This document shows positions 33,388 to 46,040 of a stretch of 64,000 bases of DNA, in pieces. This DNA comes from Astrothelium macrocarpum. Lineage: Eukaryota; Ascomycota; Dothideomycetes; Trypetheliales; Trypetheliaceae. A program made the position numbers and the translations under genes. Numbering within the stretch: the stretch's first letter is position 1; every line of letters begins with the position of its first letter. A model generated the notes under the pieces. That model had not been told where the DNA came from, ran no database searches, and saw only the letters and a program-made list of their open reading frames with translations. The stretch spans positions 24,637 to 88,636 of the forward strand of contig JAGEMR010000121.1 of NCBI GenBank assembly GCA_021030915.1, read 5' to 3'.

Positions 33388-36300
33388 CTTATTCATCGTC
33401 ATTAAAAACTTGTCTAAATCATATTCTTCTTCGTATTGCCGCTCATCCCACAGCTCACCCAATTCGTCTAAGAAGCCCCGCTTTCCCTTCTCCCGCACCT
33501 CGCCCGTTGCATCCACTGCCATACTATCCTCATCATCTCCTTCCCCAATCTTGTCCGCATTGGAAGGTGGAGGAAGAGCGGCAGCAGAAGGATCGTCGAT
33601 GTTGAACAAATCTAAAATTTGGTCCGTGCCCATGGTTCCGAGGCCCGCGTTTTGCTGGTTGACGACTGTGGAGGCCATGTCAATCTTGAAGCGCTGAAGA
33701 CTGGAAGGAGTTAGTTGGCATGCGTCATTTAAAAACAACAAGTGGGTTAGTATTGCTTACTTGAGAATCTTCTCCTCCACGGTACCACGCGTGACCAAAC
33801 GATAGACATTCACAACCCGTTTTTGTCCGATTCGATGTGCGCGGTCCATGGCTTGCAAATCACGTTGTGGATTCCAGTCATGCTCAACAAAAATCACGGT
33901 ATCCGCGCCGGTCAAGTTCAGACCAAGGCCTCCAACGCTCGTTGTTAGAAGTAAGCAGTCGTAGGATGGATCGCTATTAAATTTGTTGACAATGCTTTGG
34001 CGCTGACTGGCCTCAACTGATCCATCTAGACGCAGCTTCGTTGCTAGGGGAAGCGTGGAACTGAGGAACTGCGACACAGTGTCTAACATCTCCTTCATCT
34101 GGCAGAAAATGAGAGCACGATGTGGTGCAACCGCTTCTGACGCGTCTGGAAAACTATCATTGCCATTTGCCGAAGCCGATTCAACGCCGATACCACAATC
34201 CACGAGTAGGTCGCGCAATGCGCCTAGTTTCGGTGCGTGGATAGGGTCAGTGAGCGGCGGAGAACTCGTTTTCGCCAGAGCCTTCTTGACGTCGTCGTAT
34301 TGTTTATGTCCCTCCTTCAACACTAATGAGGGTGCATTGCAAAGTTTGCGCATGTACTGGAGTGCTTGGAAAATGTGTTGTTTTGCTTCCTTGTCTGCTT
34401 GCCCCGCCATTTGCTTGACCTTTGAGCCTTCTTTCTTAGTGAATTCTTCAAAGAGCCTGCGCTGGAGGTCACTGAGATCGCAGTAGTAATTCTGAAGAAT
34501 TTTTGGCGGAAGATCGTTGAGTACTTCCTCCTTGAGACGACGGAGCAGGAAGGGGAGCACTTGCTTGTGAAGTGCTTCAATTGCAAGGGCACCGGCTTCT
34601 TGTTCTTTTGATGACGATTTTGAGAATCGGCTGGCTGCGATAGGCTTCGCAAAGCGGTCTTGAAAGACTTTTTCAGTACCGAGGAAGCCTGGCATTAGGA
34701 AGTCAAAGAGTGACCACAGCTCCAGCACGTTGTTTTGAATGGGTGTACCGGAGAGTATGAGGCGATGATTGCTTTTCAGGCGTTTGACAGCTTGAGTGAT
34801 TTTTGTCTTAGGGTTCTTGATGAGATGGCCTTCGTCGAGAACGCAATAATTCCAATTCTGTGCTGCGAGAATATCAATGTCATTACGACATACATCGTAT
34901 GATGTAATGATAATATCCGTGGTTCCAACTGATGACTTCAATTTGTTTCGAACACCAGGCGGGCCAACATAGGTGAGTGTGCTAAGAAAAGGGGCATACG
35001 TGCGGATCTCTTGGCCCCAGTGACCAGAGAGAGTGGGAGGACACACGATAAGTGAAGGCAGACGCCGGCTATCAGGGGAACCAGTTTTGGCATGTTCTTC
35101 AGCACGCAGATGATGATCTGACGCAACAATACACAGCGTTTGTAGTGTCTTTCCAAGACCCATGTCGTCGCAAAGAATACCATGTAGATGATAGCGGTTG
35201 AGGAAGGCCAGCCAATTGACACCTTCCTGTTGGTAAGAGCGAAGCTCTGCCTTGATCGCAACAGGAATCTGAAAAGGCTCGACTTTCTTTGGATCCAGCA
35301 TCTGCGCAATGAACTTTCTCTCTCGATCTCGTCCTTCAAGAAGTTCTTGAGAAAGTCCAGGCGGGTCCTCAATACCAGCTTCCAATGGCACGAGTTTGAC
35401 TAGATGAGCAAACGTCGTTGTCGCAATAAGTCGAACATCGTCATCAGAGTCGCTCATCCGACCAAGGACCGGTACGAGTAAAAATATTACATATGGTAGG
35501 ATGCCATCTTCCATGACGTGAATGAGGTGGTAGACACATTCGATGGCGCCTTGACGAATGTGCGCATCAACGGCATTACTGATACCAGGGAGGACCTTTT
35601 CGACAAGCATTGTAATGCCTTGGACGGTAATTACACTGCAGATTGAAGCAAAGCATTTGGCAGCCGCGTATCTGAGAACTGCAAGTTTGGACTGGAGAGC
35701 TTTTGCGATCAAAGGCATCAAGTCCAAAACCATAGGATAGAGGTCTCTGTGAAATCGGGGAATGAGCGCGCGTAATGTTGAGAGCGCATCAACAGCCTCT
35801 TGACCATCAGTCTCCTCTGGGTCTGCGATTCTGGCCGGTAAATCGCCCATAAAAATTCGCTGGATTGGTTCTTCGATGATATCCCTCAGGGCCGAACATT
35901 TATCGAACAATTGTGCAGCGAATTTGGTACAAAGCTGTTCCAATGCCTCTTTTGCACCACGCCTAGTGATTCTAGCTGCCTTGACAGCCTGTGCACGAGC
36001 CTTGGCATCTTCAAATTCTTGAATGTGCTCTTCTTTCATCAATGACAGAATGCCGTTTTGAATGTGTGCGCTAGGATGAAACTCCGGGGTTTCCGAAGTC
36101 TCTGCGCAACAAAACTTGACCAGATTGATTGTGACTTTGTTGACCGGTTGCATTTTGCCAGCTTCCGAGAATTGTTCTATTAGCCGCACAACAGCTGCAG
36201 CCGCTCGCTCTTGGAGCTCGATGTTTTCCTCGGTCTTAACGCTGTCCATCATGCCTTTGATAGTATGGTTTACCTTCTTAGGGACTTCCTTGAAGGCAAC

Positions 36301-39292
36301 AACGGCTGCTGCTGCTGCTGCTCGGATGCGGACATCTCGCTGATCCTTGACAGACTTGGCTTCATCAATGACTCGTTTGGCTGTTTCCCTGGCGTCTGCC
36401 AACGGTTTCTCGCAAGCAATCCGCTGGGCTGGTGTAAACGACTTCTTCAATTTTTCAAAGTCTTCGTTCAATATCTTGTCAGCCATAGTAATTGAAAAGG
36501 CGTATTGGCTACTGTCTGGCTCGCCCTGTACCAAGGCGGGCAATTGGGGAAGTTTGCCAGGGGATATACCCGACTCTCGCATCTGGTTCATCACAGCAGC
36601 ACACTGCGCCTTCGCAGTCTTGAGGTAATGTACCAGATCACTATATGAGGATGGTGGCTCATCTTCAACCAAGGCAATGAGCCTCTTCGAAAGAGCTTGC
36701 GATAGATCATCCTTCTCTGACGAGGCAATCGCGTACTCTTCGGCAGACATGGCAGCGAAAAGCCGAGTAGTGGAGTAGGTCGATTTCAAGTGAGGCACGA
36801 GTATTTGACCAAATGTTGCGTATCGTGATTTGATAGGCCACGCTGCAATTGCTTTTCCAAGAGCTTGTGAAGAGTGTATTTTGCACCTGATAATTGCATC
36901 AATGCCAATGAGGTCAACGTCTCCTGTCATCATATCACCATCAATATTGTGGGGTGATGATGTGGATTGCTGGATTGGCACATCCTCTTCTTTCTTTGAT
37001 CTCCTTCGCTGCTTCTTTGCTGGAGGTTCGGGACCGTTAGGCGGAGAGCTCTGTTTTCTTGAAGTTCCGTTACTGAATGGTGCGAAGGTTTGTCCAGATG
37101 GTCGTATGAATAGAGCCGGATCCATCGGTATTGGATTACGAGACGTTCCTATGGGATGGACGGTCGAAGTCACGAGCGGATCGATGTGTGGTTGGAATTC
37201 AATAGCGAACTTATCCTGACCCTGTTCAACGAGGGCTTGTATCAGTGCCGTCCAGACCTGCATTGATTCTTTCAGGACGCGCTCATTACGTTCGACCAGC
37301 ATATTCTGGTAAACCAAACGCAGAATTTTACCGGTGACCCAACCCTTGGTGCTCGTTCCTTCGATATCGAGAAACGTCATGAGAGCGCGCAAGACCGCCG
37401 AACGGACAGTAGTAATCGTGTGCCGCAAGAACGGATACAGCCGGGGAACTAACTCTGTAAAGGATTGTTCTGAGTCTTGGGCCGCATTGCGTTTCATTGC
37501 ATCCAAGACCTCAGGAAAACTACAGAGTTTGGCGAGAAGATCCATGACTGAGCCAGTACTAGCACTCAGGTCGTCGCTCAGACTTGAGAGGCAATCCCAG
37601 ACAATGTGGATAAGATGATTCAGGGCTGACGGCCGGAAGTTGACGAACTCCTTAACAACAGGCTGGAGCGTTGCGGCGCTAACAGCGCGAACGTCGTCGT
37701 CAAAATCGACCAGTCCCTTCATTACTGTCTGCAGAACCCCATCCATCAGATTGGCGTCTTGCAGTAGTAAATCACTTCGCACGGCTACCAAATATCTCAT
37801 TCCGATCATCCCACCATGACAGGCTTGCCAAATGCGAGTCGAGTGCTTGAGGTCTTCTTGCATGATCAATCGGTAAAGGACATCATAAGTTGCACGTATT
37901 GACTCGGGGGGTAAATATGGCAGTATAACACCCAAAACTTGTCCAGCCGTTTCTCGGATTGGTGCGACCATGTTGTCCGAGACATAATCACCGAATCGAT
38001 CGAGCATAAAGACGCAAGAGACGCGACAGGCAAGATCGTCAAGCCATCGTCTATTGAGTTCGTCATTCTGCGCCCTGGTTTTGCCCCAGCGACGGCCTGC
38101 ACCAGCGCCATGCACACGTATGATTTCACGAAGAGCCATGGCAGCGCCATGTCGAACTTCCCATTTGTGATCAAACATGTCGACCATGAGAAGTTCGCAT
38201 AGTCGTTCGTAAGGCCATTCCAGACCCTTTTCCTCGTCCTCGGTTTGTAGCGTCGATTTTTCTGGTACGGCGGGTCCCTTGTACTCGCTAACCATTTTAG
38301 TGTCGTCATCTCCAGTTTTACGGTCCAGGTTGAAATAGTCTGCGGTCTTATCTTCCGAGTCTTCGCGCTTCACTTCTGTCTTCACTTCCATCTTCACTGG
38401 ATGGGGTTCAGAATCTACCGGAGTATCTAAGTCATCCACGCTCTCTCGTCTGCCACCAGAAAAATCTAAGAGCCGAACTTTGTTAGCTTGGCCCTTCAGT
38501 TCGGTCTTTTTCTTGCGCTTCAGCATATTGAGCTGTCGCTTGCTCAGTTGCGTCTCCCCACCGACTGGAGTTTGTGCAGTAGGATCATGTGGAGTTGTAG
38601 TAACAGCGGCCGACACACTGTTGTTTCGGGAGAAAGCAGTGTCTAGTTTCGACAAATTTGATGGAACTGTAGATTTAGCAGCAATGTCATGGTCCGCAAT
38701 GGCTTCGTCATCAAAGTCTGTATACTCGCCGCCCATACCAAGACGAGCAAGAAGATTTTTCTTCTGATGGGCAAGCCGCTCAGCAGGATCCATGGCGGCC
38801 AGCTTGTAATCATATTGTTTGCCAGCACTCCCGAGCAGCTGTTTACCTTTGACGAGAATGGCGCTTACATCCAAAGTGGAAAGGTCTAGCTGATCATCAG
38901 ATGTGAGAGGTTGAAATGACGGCTTTCCCTCCTTCTTAACGTCTGAAGATCCGTTGGCGCTGCCATTGGATTCACCCTTGATGGGCAAGTCGAAGTCGTC
39001 AGCATTGGGATCAAATTTATCGGCATGTTCAACGATGCCACCAATAGCCTTGGCGGCGGCAACTCGTGTGTCCCATCCTTTCTGTCGCAGGAACGGAACA
39101 ACACGAGTCAACAGATTGAACAGCTCATCAGGATGCTGTTTCTGAACGTCGGCGAGCTGTTGCGCCGCAGTGTTTCGAATTAAAGGCGTACTGCCTGTTT
39201 CGAGCAAGCTACATCAAGGGTCAGCACAAGTTGCGCATAAGGGTGCACAAGTGATCGACGTACGTTACCAGCCGGTCCAACCGGGACGCCAT
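33385..39292 (-). CDS. MOT1: TATA-binding-protein-associated Snf2 ATPase MOT1/BTAF1
   Basis: Three exons, 39292-39264, 39208-33761 and 33700-33385, give 1930 aa, the usual size of Mot1/BTAF1. The N-terminal ~1200 residues form HEAT repeats that clamp TBP (e.g. RLDRLVTLLETGSTPLIRN, ACHGGMIGMRYLVAVR). The C-terminal Snf2 ATPase shows Walker A-like DDMGLGKTLQ, the DEGH box in LDEGHLIKNPK, SGTPIQNN, LLRRLKEEVL, then motif V TTSVGGLGLNLTGADTV and motif VI HRIGQKR. The last exon holds the conserved LQRFKIDMASTVVNQQN and LDLFN segment. The protein removes TBP from DNA using ATP and redistributes it genome-wide, in the nucleus. The short first exon (9 codons) and last exon both fit the frame and splice consensus. 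The stop lies inside a 90-bp tandem duplication. Confidence 0.95.
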
Positions 39293-40136
39293 AGCGTGAT
39301 TAGGTATTACTCAGCCGGTCGCCCAAAACGAAATGCCCGTCACGGTCGTGCAATCATTATTTGCCCCCGGGATCGACGCGCGAGAAAATAAAAAAAAAAA
39401 ACAAAAAAGGCAGAAAAACACGCCGGGATCAGACCAATGGGGAAAATGTCAGGATGGCCGTGGTTGCGAATGGATAGACACGGATGGGAGTGGATGGGGC
39501 TGCAGCGATGGACGAGGTTTGGGCGAGTGACAGGCTGCGCATGTCTCTGCTCACCTATCCTTCGCGCGCGCGACCTCGGGAGCTCGGCCGCCCTTATATT
39601 GTACGAGCCCCAAACATTGTGCAGCCGCGCCTGGCCCGATCGGGTAAGGCGGCCCGTCACCACGCATCCGCCAGAGCCAGGTCAGGGGAATGCGAAGCTC
39701 GTCGTCATCATTCAACTTGATTATTCACTCTCTCAAACTTCCTCCGTGGTGCTTCCTCTCGGCTCATATCCAGCCTCCTTTCCTCCAGAAGCTTGGGCAT
39801 CCGTCGTGGCTACAAAAGTCTATTTCTTGGGGAAGATTAGATGGTGAGACGGAGAGAAGCTGCACATCCCACGGCCGGCTTTCACTAGCATTTGCTCTGG
39901 CCTTGGAAGGCAGCCGTACTGGCTTCACTTTTCATGCAGCCTAACAACGTCGAGCGCCATTTCAGACCTATAAGAGATTGCACAGCCTTCTCAATACCGA
40001 CGAATGACGGCAACTAGTCACGGGGAGCATCTCAGGTGCGGCTACGCCACAAAACTCTAAGTAATTTCACTGCATATATGCCTGAGGCTTCACTTATAAT
40101 CAAGCTGTGCACGTTCACTTTGCGTTCACTTTGCGT
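39293..40136. other. MOT1 promoter region
   Basis: It lies between the MOT1 start and the 3' end of the acyl-CoA synthetase gene. It includes an A-rich run at 39387-39413. No further gene is recognised. Confidence 0.4.
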
Positions 40137-40146
40137 TCACTTTACC
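40113..40146 (+). repeat. Three 11-bp tandem units at the stop of the synthetase gene
   Basis: Three units of GTTCACTTTGC (last unit GTTCACTTTAC) follow one another. The third unit contains the TCA that forms the TGA stop of the leftward acyl-CoA synthetase gene (40137-40139). Confidence 0.75.
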
Positions 40147-42130
40147 TTCTCCCGATCTGCACCTTTTGCCCATTCTCTCAATACATTTTTCTTGACTTTA
40201 CCAGTGCTGGTCTTGGGCAACTCTTTGACAATCTCCACCTCCCTTGGAACCATGAACTTGCTGATATCGCTCTTGTGCTTTGCCCAATCTATCACGTCTT
40301 CTCCCTTCAGATTCTTCCCTTGTTTTACAGTGACAAAAGCCTTTGGTCGTTCACCCCAGTGCGAATCAGCTACTCCAATACAAGCTGCTTCTAAAACGTC
40401 CGGATGTGTGACAAGCATGGATTCCAGAGCTACAGATGAAATGTTTTCACCACCTATGCAATGTCAGTACGTATTGCTCAAAAGTTCGGTGAACTCACCG
40501 CTGATGATGATATCTTTTGCCCGGTCTAAAATCTGGATAGCTCCGTCTGGGTGCCAGACTGCTAAATCTCCACTGTGCAGTACTCCCCCTGCAAACAACT
40601 TTCTCGTTGCCTCTGCGTCCTTGTAATACCCTTTCGAGCAAATGTTTCCCCTGAACACAATCTCCCCAATCTCCAGTCCGTTCTTCTCCACATCTACGAC
40701 GGTCCCATACGGCACCTCCGTCTTGATAACCCGTACTGGTAGCGAGGTTACAAATCCATGTCCCTGCCTTGCCATCCGTGCATATTTCTCCTTCAACGAA
40801 AGCGTATCCCATATAGGCATGTGATAGCCTTTGGTAATGGGTCCGTATGTCTCCGTGAGTCCATACACATGCACAGGGTGTAGATTTAAATCCGTCATCG
40901 TCTCAAACAGGTGCGCCGTCGGAGGTGATGCCGCAACGGTCACGCGCACCGGCTGCTCGAGTTTTTGTGCAGAAGGGTCTGCACAGAGGAGCGTATTGAC
41001 CGTCGGAGCAGCATTAAAGTGCGTAATCTGCTCTTCCTTGAGAAGGCGCCAAATCAGAGGATAGTCGATGCGACGGAGGCAGTAATGCGTCCCACGGACA
41101 GCAGTGACGGCCCACGGAAAAGTCCAGCCCTGAAGTACAAAGTATCAGCCATCATTTGACTTTGCTGTGAGGAATGGCATGTCCGAGCGTACGATAGCGT
41201 GAAACATAGGTAGAGTCCATAGATAATGACATCGTCCTGTATGGTATCCCAAACCGCTCTCAATGACATTGCCTAGCGCAGCTAAGTATGCACCGCGATG
41301 CGTATACTCCACGCCCTTCGGCTTAGCTGTCGTCCCACTCGTGTATGCCAGCGCAATCAGTCCATCGTCGTCGTCACATTGTGCTTCCAGCCCGTCCCAT
41401 GCTCTATCCCCATTTGCCTTGTCGTATTTCAATCCCTCCAGGACTACCTCGTCAAAAGGCCCACTCAACTCGCCTTCCGTCGCATCTGTGTCGGTATCGA
41501 TTATCAAAGGTATATTCGGATATCTTTGTCGAAAGACGTCGAGCAGGCTTAGGTATTCGTGATCCACGATTATCACCTCTGCCTCTGCATGATTAAAGAT
41601 GTAGCCGATGTCTTCCGACTTAAGCCGATAATTCGCAGCTTATCAATTGTCAGTTCAGGCTCAGAAGAAACAATGTGTGGGTCACTGCGCAGCACTGACC
41701 AACGTTCACCGCTCCAGCCGCTGCTATTCCGAAGATACTTTCCAAAAACGCTGGTGTGTTTGGACACAGAATCCCAACACGTTTGTAGCCATGTTTCTTA
41801 AGATAATAAGCGAGCCCTCGCGCACGATCGGCTATCTCTTGGTATGAGCGACGAAGCACTTTGTCATTAGATGTGATATGGTGGATCCCTATAGCCTGCT
41901 TCTGGATAAGTATCCACGTTGAGCAAACCAATGGGATAGATTCGAGCAAAGCAAGAGCTTACATCGGGTTCGATCTCAGCAGCACGAGGAAGGAAAAAGG
42001 TGGGCGATAGAGTATGAATATTATGGCGATGGACGAAATGGTCTTTGGAAGAATCCGCAGGCGTAGGTGAGGACGAGGAGGGGACGAAATGGGAAACTAG
42101 CTTAGAAAGCCGAGATGAAGCACCAGACAT
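40137..42130 (-). CDS. AMP-dependent acyl-CoA synthetase / ligase
   Basis: Five exons: 42130-41963, 41895-41700, 41638-41193, 41129-40499 and 40453-40137, giving 585 aa. The ANL-superfamily core motifs appear in order: YTSGTTAKPKG (phosphate loop; usual G replaced by A after TT), GLTETYGP, HSGDLAVW, DRAKDIIISGGENIS and the C-terminal KTSTGKVKK lysine. Such enzymes adenylate a carboxylic acid and load it on CoA. The acid is not identifiable; AAE/medium-chain types are closest by look. The start at 42130 (MSGASSRLSK) is the first ATG; an upstream frame lacks one. There is no obvious peroxisomal SKL tail. One acceptor (AAG at exon 3) is unusual but is needed for NVAANYRL. The gene is leftward, following the MOT1 promoter. 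Confidence 0.87.
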
Positions 42131-42657
42131 CTCGGTCAACAGCACTGATGTAGTAACAAAGGTGAGAGGAAGTGCGCTGAAAATATGTAAGCGCAAGGAC
42201 GACAGGGGTTATTGCATTATTTATATAAATATAGAGAGATAGCTAGAACTCGACTACATGCATGAACGGCAATCGAACGCTGAAAAAGCAAGAGACCTTC
42301 CTAAAAATAGGCGACCCACCGTTCATACAGTATAATGCAAACAAGAAAGACAATGAAGAGGCATAAGGCATTTGGTGTCATTGGAAGCCACTGCGGGGGT
42401 GTGGCATTGGCGGACGATTCCTGGCGGAGGTGCTTCTGCGGCCGCAAGTCACTCTTCTTTAAAAGACCACGGTTTGAGAGCATATCAATCAGAGCTAATT
42501 CATTTGCTACAATGCAACTGAAGGCTAAAAAAAAAAAAAAGAAGCCGTACCCTCAAGTATATGCGCCCCTTCCATTAATGATGGAAGACACAAACGGATT
42601 CACTATCCGCCCTATCATCTCTCCTCCCATCCCTCTCCGGTCCACAATCGAACTACC

Positions 42658-43677
42658 CTAGTAGCCATACCGCGCCAGCTGTTCCTTGATCTTGCTATCC
42701 AAACTACCCTCTGCCTGCTTTCTGGCTTCCGACAATTGTTTCCGCGCAGCCTTCTTTCGCTCATAGTAGGCGAGTCCCTTAACCTTTCTCCTCTCCTCGA
42801 GTCTGCAAATCCAACGATCAGCATGCTTCTCTCCAGTGCTTTTTGTTCACCAAAATATAAGCTCCTTGAGCGAGCTTGTGCGTGACATACCTAGCAACAA
42901 CATCTTGATATTTCCAGCCAAATTCATGACCCAACCTTCCCACTGTACAGTACTTTCTTCCCGGCTTCAGCCGTAAGACACGCAGCGCTTGTGGAACAAC
43001 CATGCGCTTCTGATGATCATAAGGTGGAGGCACGCCCTCGAAGGTCTTGAGACGATTCAGAGCAGCGGCGCCACGTGCGGTCTTGTGAGGGATCATGCCG
43101 CGGACGGTGCGCCAGAACATCTTGGCAGGAGCACGGTAATGCCATGGTCCTATGACGCATTATTAGCAATGGTATCCCATCAAAACGCTATAGGGTGGAG
43201 CCTGGGAGGATTATGGCATCGAATTCTCGGGCGTTGCTTACCTCCACGCCAGGCATTGTACCGGGTTTGTTTGCGGAGGAACGCTTGGTATTTCACTATG
43301 CAATTGTTGAGTAAGCCATCAAATATTGTTGGTTCACATCAGAGCTGAGAATATTCTGCTATCTTCTGGGCCATTCTGATTTCGCGAAAGCCCTTTTTGG
43401 GGAAGGTTTGTGGGGGCGTACACTTTGCACGGAAGAATTCCCCTGAAATGTTCAGAGCTTCACATCGGACGACGACGATCTTCTGTCCGTTCAAAAGTTG
43501 TTTGGCGACGGTACTAGCCAAGCGACCGAGAAGATGTCCCTTGCCATCGATGACGATCTGAGGGTGTTCAAGTCAGCGAATTGTCTCTGGTGTATTGAGT
43601 ATATGGTGTTCTGGTTTAGGACCATAGACATTGATTGGTCTCAGGATTGTACATACGACTGGCTCAAAGGTAGACAT
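42658..43677 (-). CDS. RPL16: 60S ribosomal protein L16 (uL13)
   Basis: Five exons: 43677-43657, 43557-43422, 43295-43242, 43149-42891 and 42802-42658, giving exactly 204 aa. The protein begins MSTFEPVIVIDGKGHLLGRL and contains NISGEFFRAKLKYQAFLRK, GPWHYRAPAKMFWRTVRGM, HKTARGAAALNRLKTFEGVP and GRKYCTVGRLGHEFGWKYQDV, all hallmarks of uL13. The C-terminus ends QLARYGY. It is a cytosolic 60S subunit protein near the peptide exit tunnel. The 7-codon first exon and four introns fit the usual structure of ascomycete ribosomal genes. All joins are in phase. Confidence 0.96.
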
Positions 43678-44163
43678 CTTGCCCAATCCTGCGTAGTATA
43701 TCGGAGAATGAGAGGAAGTTGACGTGGGTGTAGGCTTTGATAGATGATTAACGTTCTTGAGGTTGAGTGCGGTAGCGAACGTAGTGACGGCAAATTCCGT
43801 CGTGTGCCGCTAAGCGAGTCAACATTTCGCCGTTGTACCGGTTCCTCCTCACGCCCATTGCGGTTTGTATCTCCATGTTCCAACTACCTGCTTGGGCATA
43901 TTCGGTCATACCTGAAATGATAAATGTCCAAAGCCATCGCATCTTGGGTGATTGCCTAACGGTGTGATCAACGTTGCTCCGATTTCCAGGCGATCATGCT
44001 CTCTAGGCCCAGTAGACTACGTCAAATACGATTGAGAATGCCAAGGCTTTTTTAGAAAAATCATGTCTCTTCTGAAACCTTTCTACTCACTCTATCTTCA
44101 GAATTGACTATTTCGCTATGAATAGAGGTATCATGTACGCAAATCACTCTCAATATTGAGCTT
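43678..44163. other. RPL16 promoter and KARI-like 3' flank
   Basis: About 490 bp between two leftward genes, with no extra coding signal seen. Confidence 0.4.
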
Positions 44164-45401
44164 CTATGCGTTCTTCAATCCCAATCGTTCCCTTACTCTT
44201 CTTTCGCCTTTTCCAAGTTCACTATTATACGCCTTATCGTATAATGCTTTTAATGCACTCTCAATTCCACCAGGTTTTTTCTCCAATTCTGTGAATTCTT
44301 CAGCAAACTTTCCATTCAAGACTCGCTCTTCTGCGACTCGCTTGAACTCTTTCCGAATTGGGTCTGTGTCCACCTCGAAACTTCCTTTAAGTTGACCAAA
44401 TTGACTGCCATGCGTCAGCGTAAAATCTGGTACTGTCCTGGATGAGAATAAAATACCTGACAGAGCTATGGTGAACCAATTGTCGAATAAAGCCATCGTC
44501 TGCAGCCTTCTCAAAAATTTCCGCCTGGACCATCGTCAGTACAACCACCAAGAGGGTCGGCTTCGTACTTACCGGTTCCTTGCTCAGCCACATCTCATGA
44601 ACCAGCGCTTCATCAGAGCACCCGAGACCCTTCAACAATGTGTAGGCTTCATTAAAGCACGCTATCACTGATGGCCACAGTGCTTGTTCAGCGAACAAGT
44701 CCATCAATGTCTCTTCTCGTACCGAGCTCTCGATAACACCACCTTTCGTGGCCCCGATACCTCTGCAGAGCGCTAGCGCTACATCCCAGGCCTTGCCTGT
44801 TCCGTTTTGTTCTACAGACACAAAACACGGAAAGCCTTGCCCGCTTTCATACCGAGAGCGAACGGAGGTTCCGATCATGCGCGGAGCTACCATCGAAATG
44901 TCACATGTTGATGGGATATCTAGGTATTTATAGAAGACATTGTAGCCACTGGCAACAACTATACACGAGGTCTTCTTGAGTGTTGGTGCAAGCGAATCGT
45001 TGAAAAGCTTTGGTTGCACCTGATTTCTATTAGCTCTTGTCCGTGGCTCGACCTCGAAGTTTCTTCGCGTACCTGATCGGGGACAAGGAGAAAGAGAACA
45101 TCGGCCTCAGCAGCTGCGGCAGCCCAATCCGATGTATACCCAAAGCCGTCTTCTTCTGCCGTCTTTGCGTAAGAGTCTTTTGGGTTTGCGATCTTGATCT
45201 GTGGGGGTGGCGTAATTGAAGCAGATATAAAAGTGTCACGCTAAAGGTCAAATTAGTATTGGATGAAGAGCAAAATTCTTCATGTCCTACTAAGTTGAGT
45301 GCTTGAGCTCTCCCTTGGTTTCCGTATCCAATGAAGACAATAGTTTTGCCAGCGAGTGTTTCCAGTGAGCAATCTTGGTCATAAAACATACGAGCCGCCA
45401 T
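44164..45401 (-). CDS. Ketol-acid reductoisomerase-like protein, short form
   Basis: Five exons: 45401-45291, 45240-45073, 45019-44573, 44524-44457 and 44404-44164, giving 344 aa. The N-terminal Rossmann domain has IVFIGYGNQGRAQALNLRD, matching KARI, and the C-terminal domain has GGVIESSVREETLMDLFAEQ, retaining the Asp and Glu that bind Mg. KARI is the second enzyme of branched-chain amino-acid synthesis. The protein lacks an obvious mitochondrial presequence, unlike fungal ILV5, and departs at key sites: VAPRMIGTSVR replaces the usual VAPKGPGHxVR, losing the lysine and histidine, and the last SNTAEYG-like part is SSVSQFG. So it is a KARI-family paralogue of uncertain activity. All introns are about 50-70 nt. 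Confidence 0.8.
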
Positions 45402-46040
45402 GATCTCCTAGACCGAAAGCTTTTTTAAATCTAATAGTGAAAGAAAGGATGAGCTGCTGCAGCCACTATTGTCGGATAGCATCTTCTAATATAGTACGGC
45501 ACGTGTTTGGTTTAAACAAACGGGTTGAAGATACAGCGAGCCTGTGGGGTTGTCCGAAGCACCAGTTCCACCCTCTAACTCTGCGGGGCAATGCTTACAA
45601 GGAACCCTGCATTTGAGCCCCAGGCACCAAATGGACTTTGGTAAGCATGATGCGACATCACCACGGGATGAGAAAGACCCATTTGTGACAGGGTGTTGCT
45701 GGTATAATGAGATTACCTACTTACTACATAAGACTAAACCAAGTTGCAATGTACAAGACAGGATATCCCCGGTTTCGGCTTACAGTAGCAGCTTCCCCTG
45801 CATTGACGCGTTTAGACTTATAGCCATCGGTCCGTTGGTTGACCGACTGACCGGTTCCTTCATGAGATCATCCATCCGCTTTTTAGGTATTCTGCGCCCT
45901 TATTAAGAAGACTGTTGCGATGTCTCAATGTAGATTACTGCTCTTAAGGCTTTTAACGCCTTTTCTACCTATACTTTTAGTTTCGCTGGAAGCACGAATG
46001 CTTTCTTAAAGTTTCTGGAATTGCGAATAAACCAAACTCC
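45402..46040. other. Divergent promoter region
   Basis: About 640 bp between the KARI-like gene and the methyltransferase-like gene, which face away from each other. No further feature is recognised. Confidence 0.4.
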
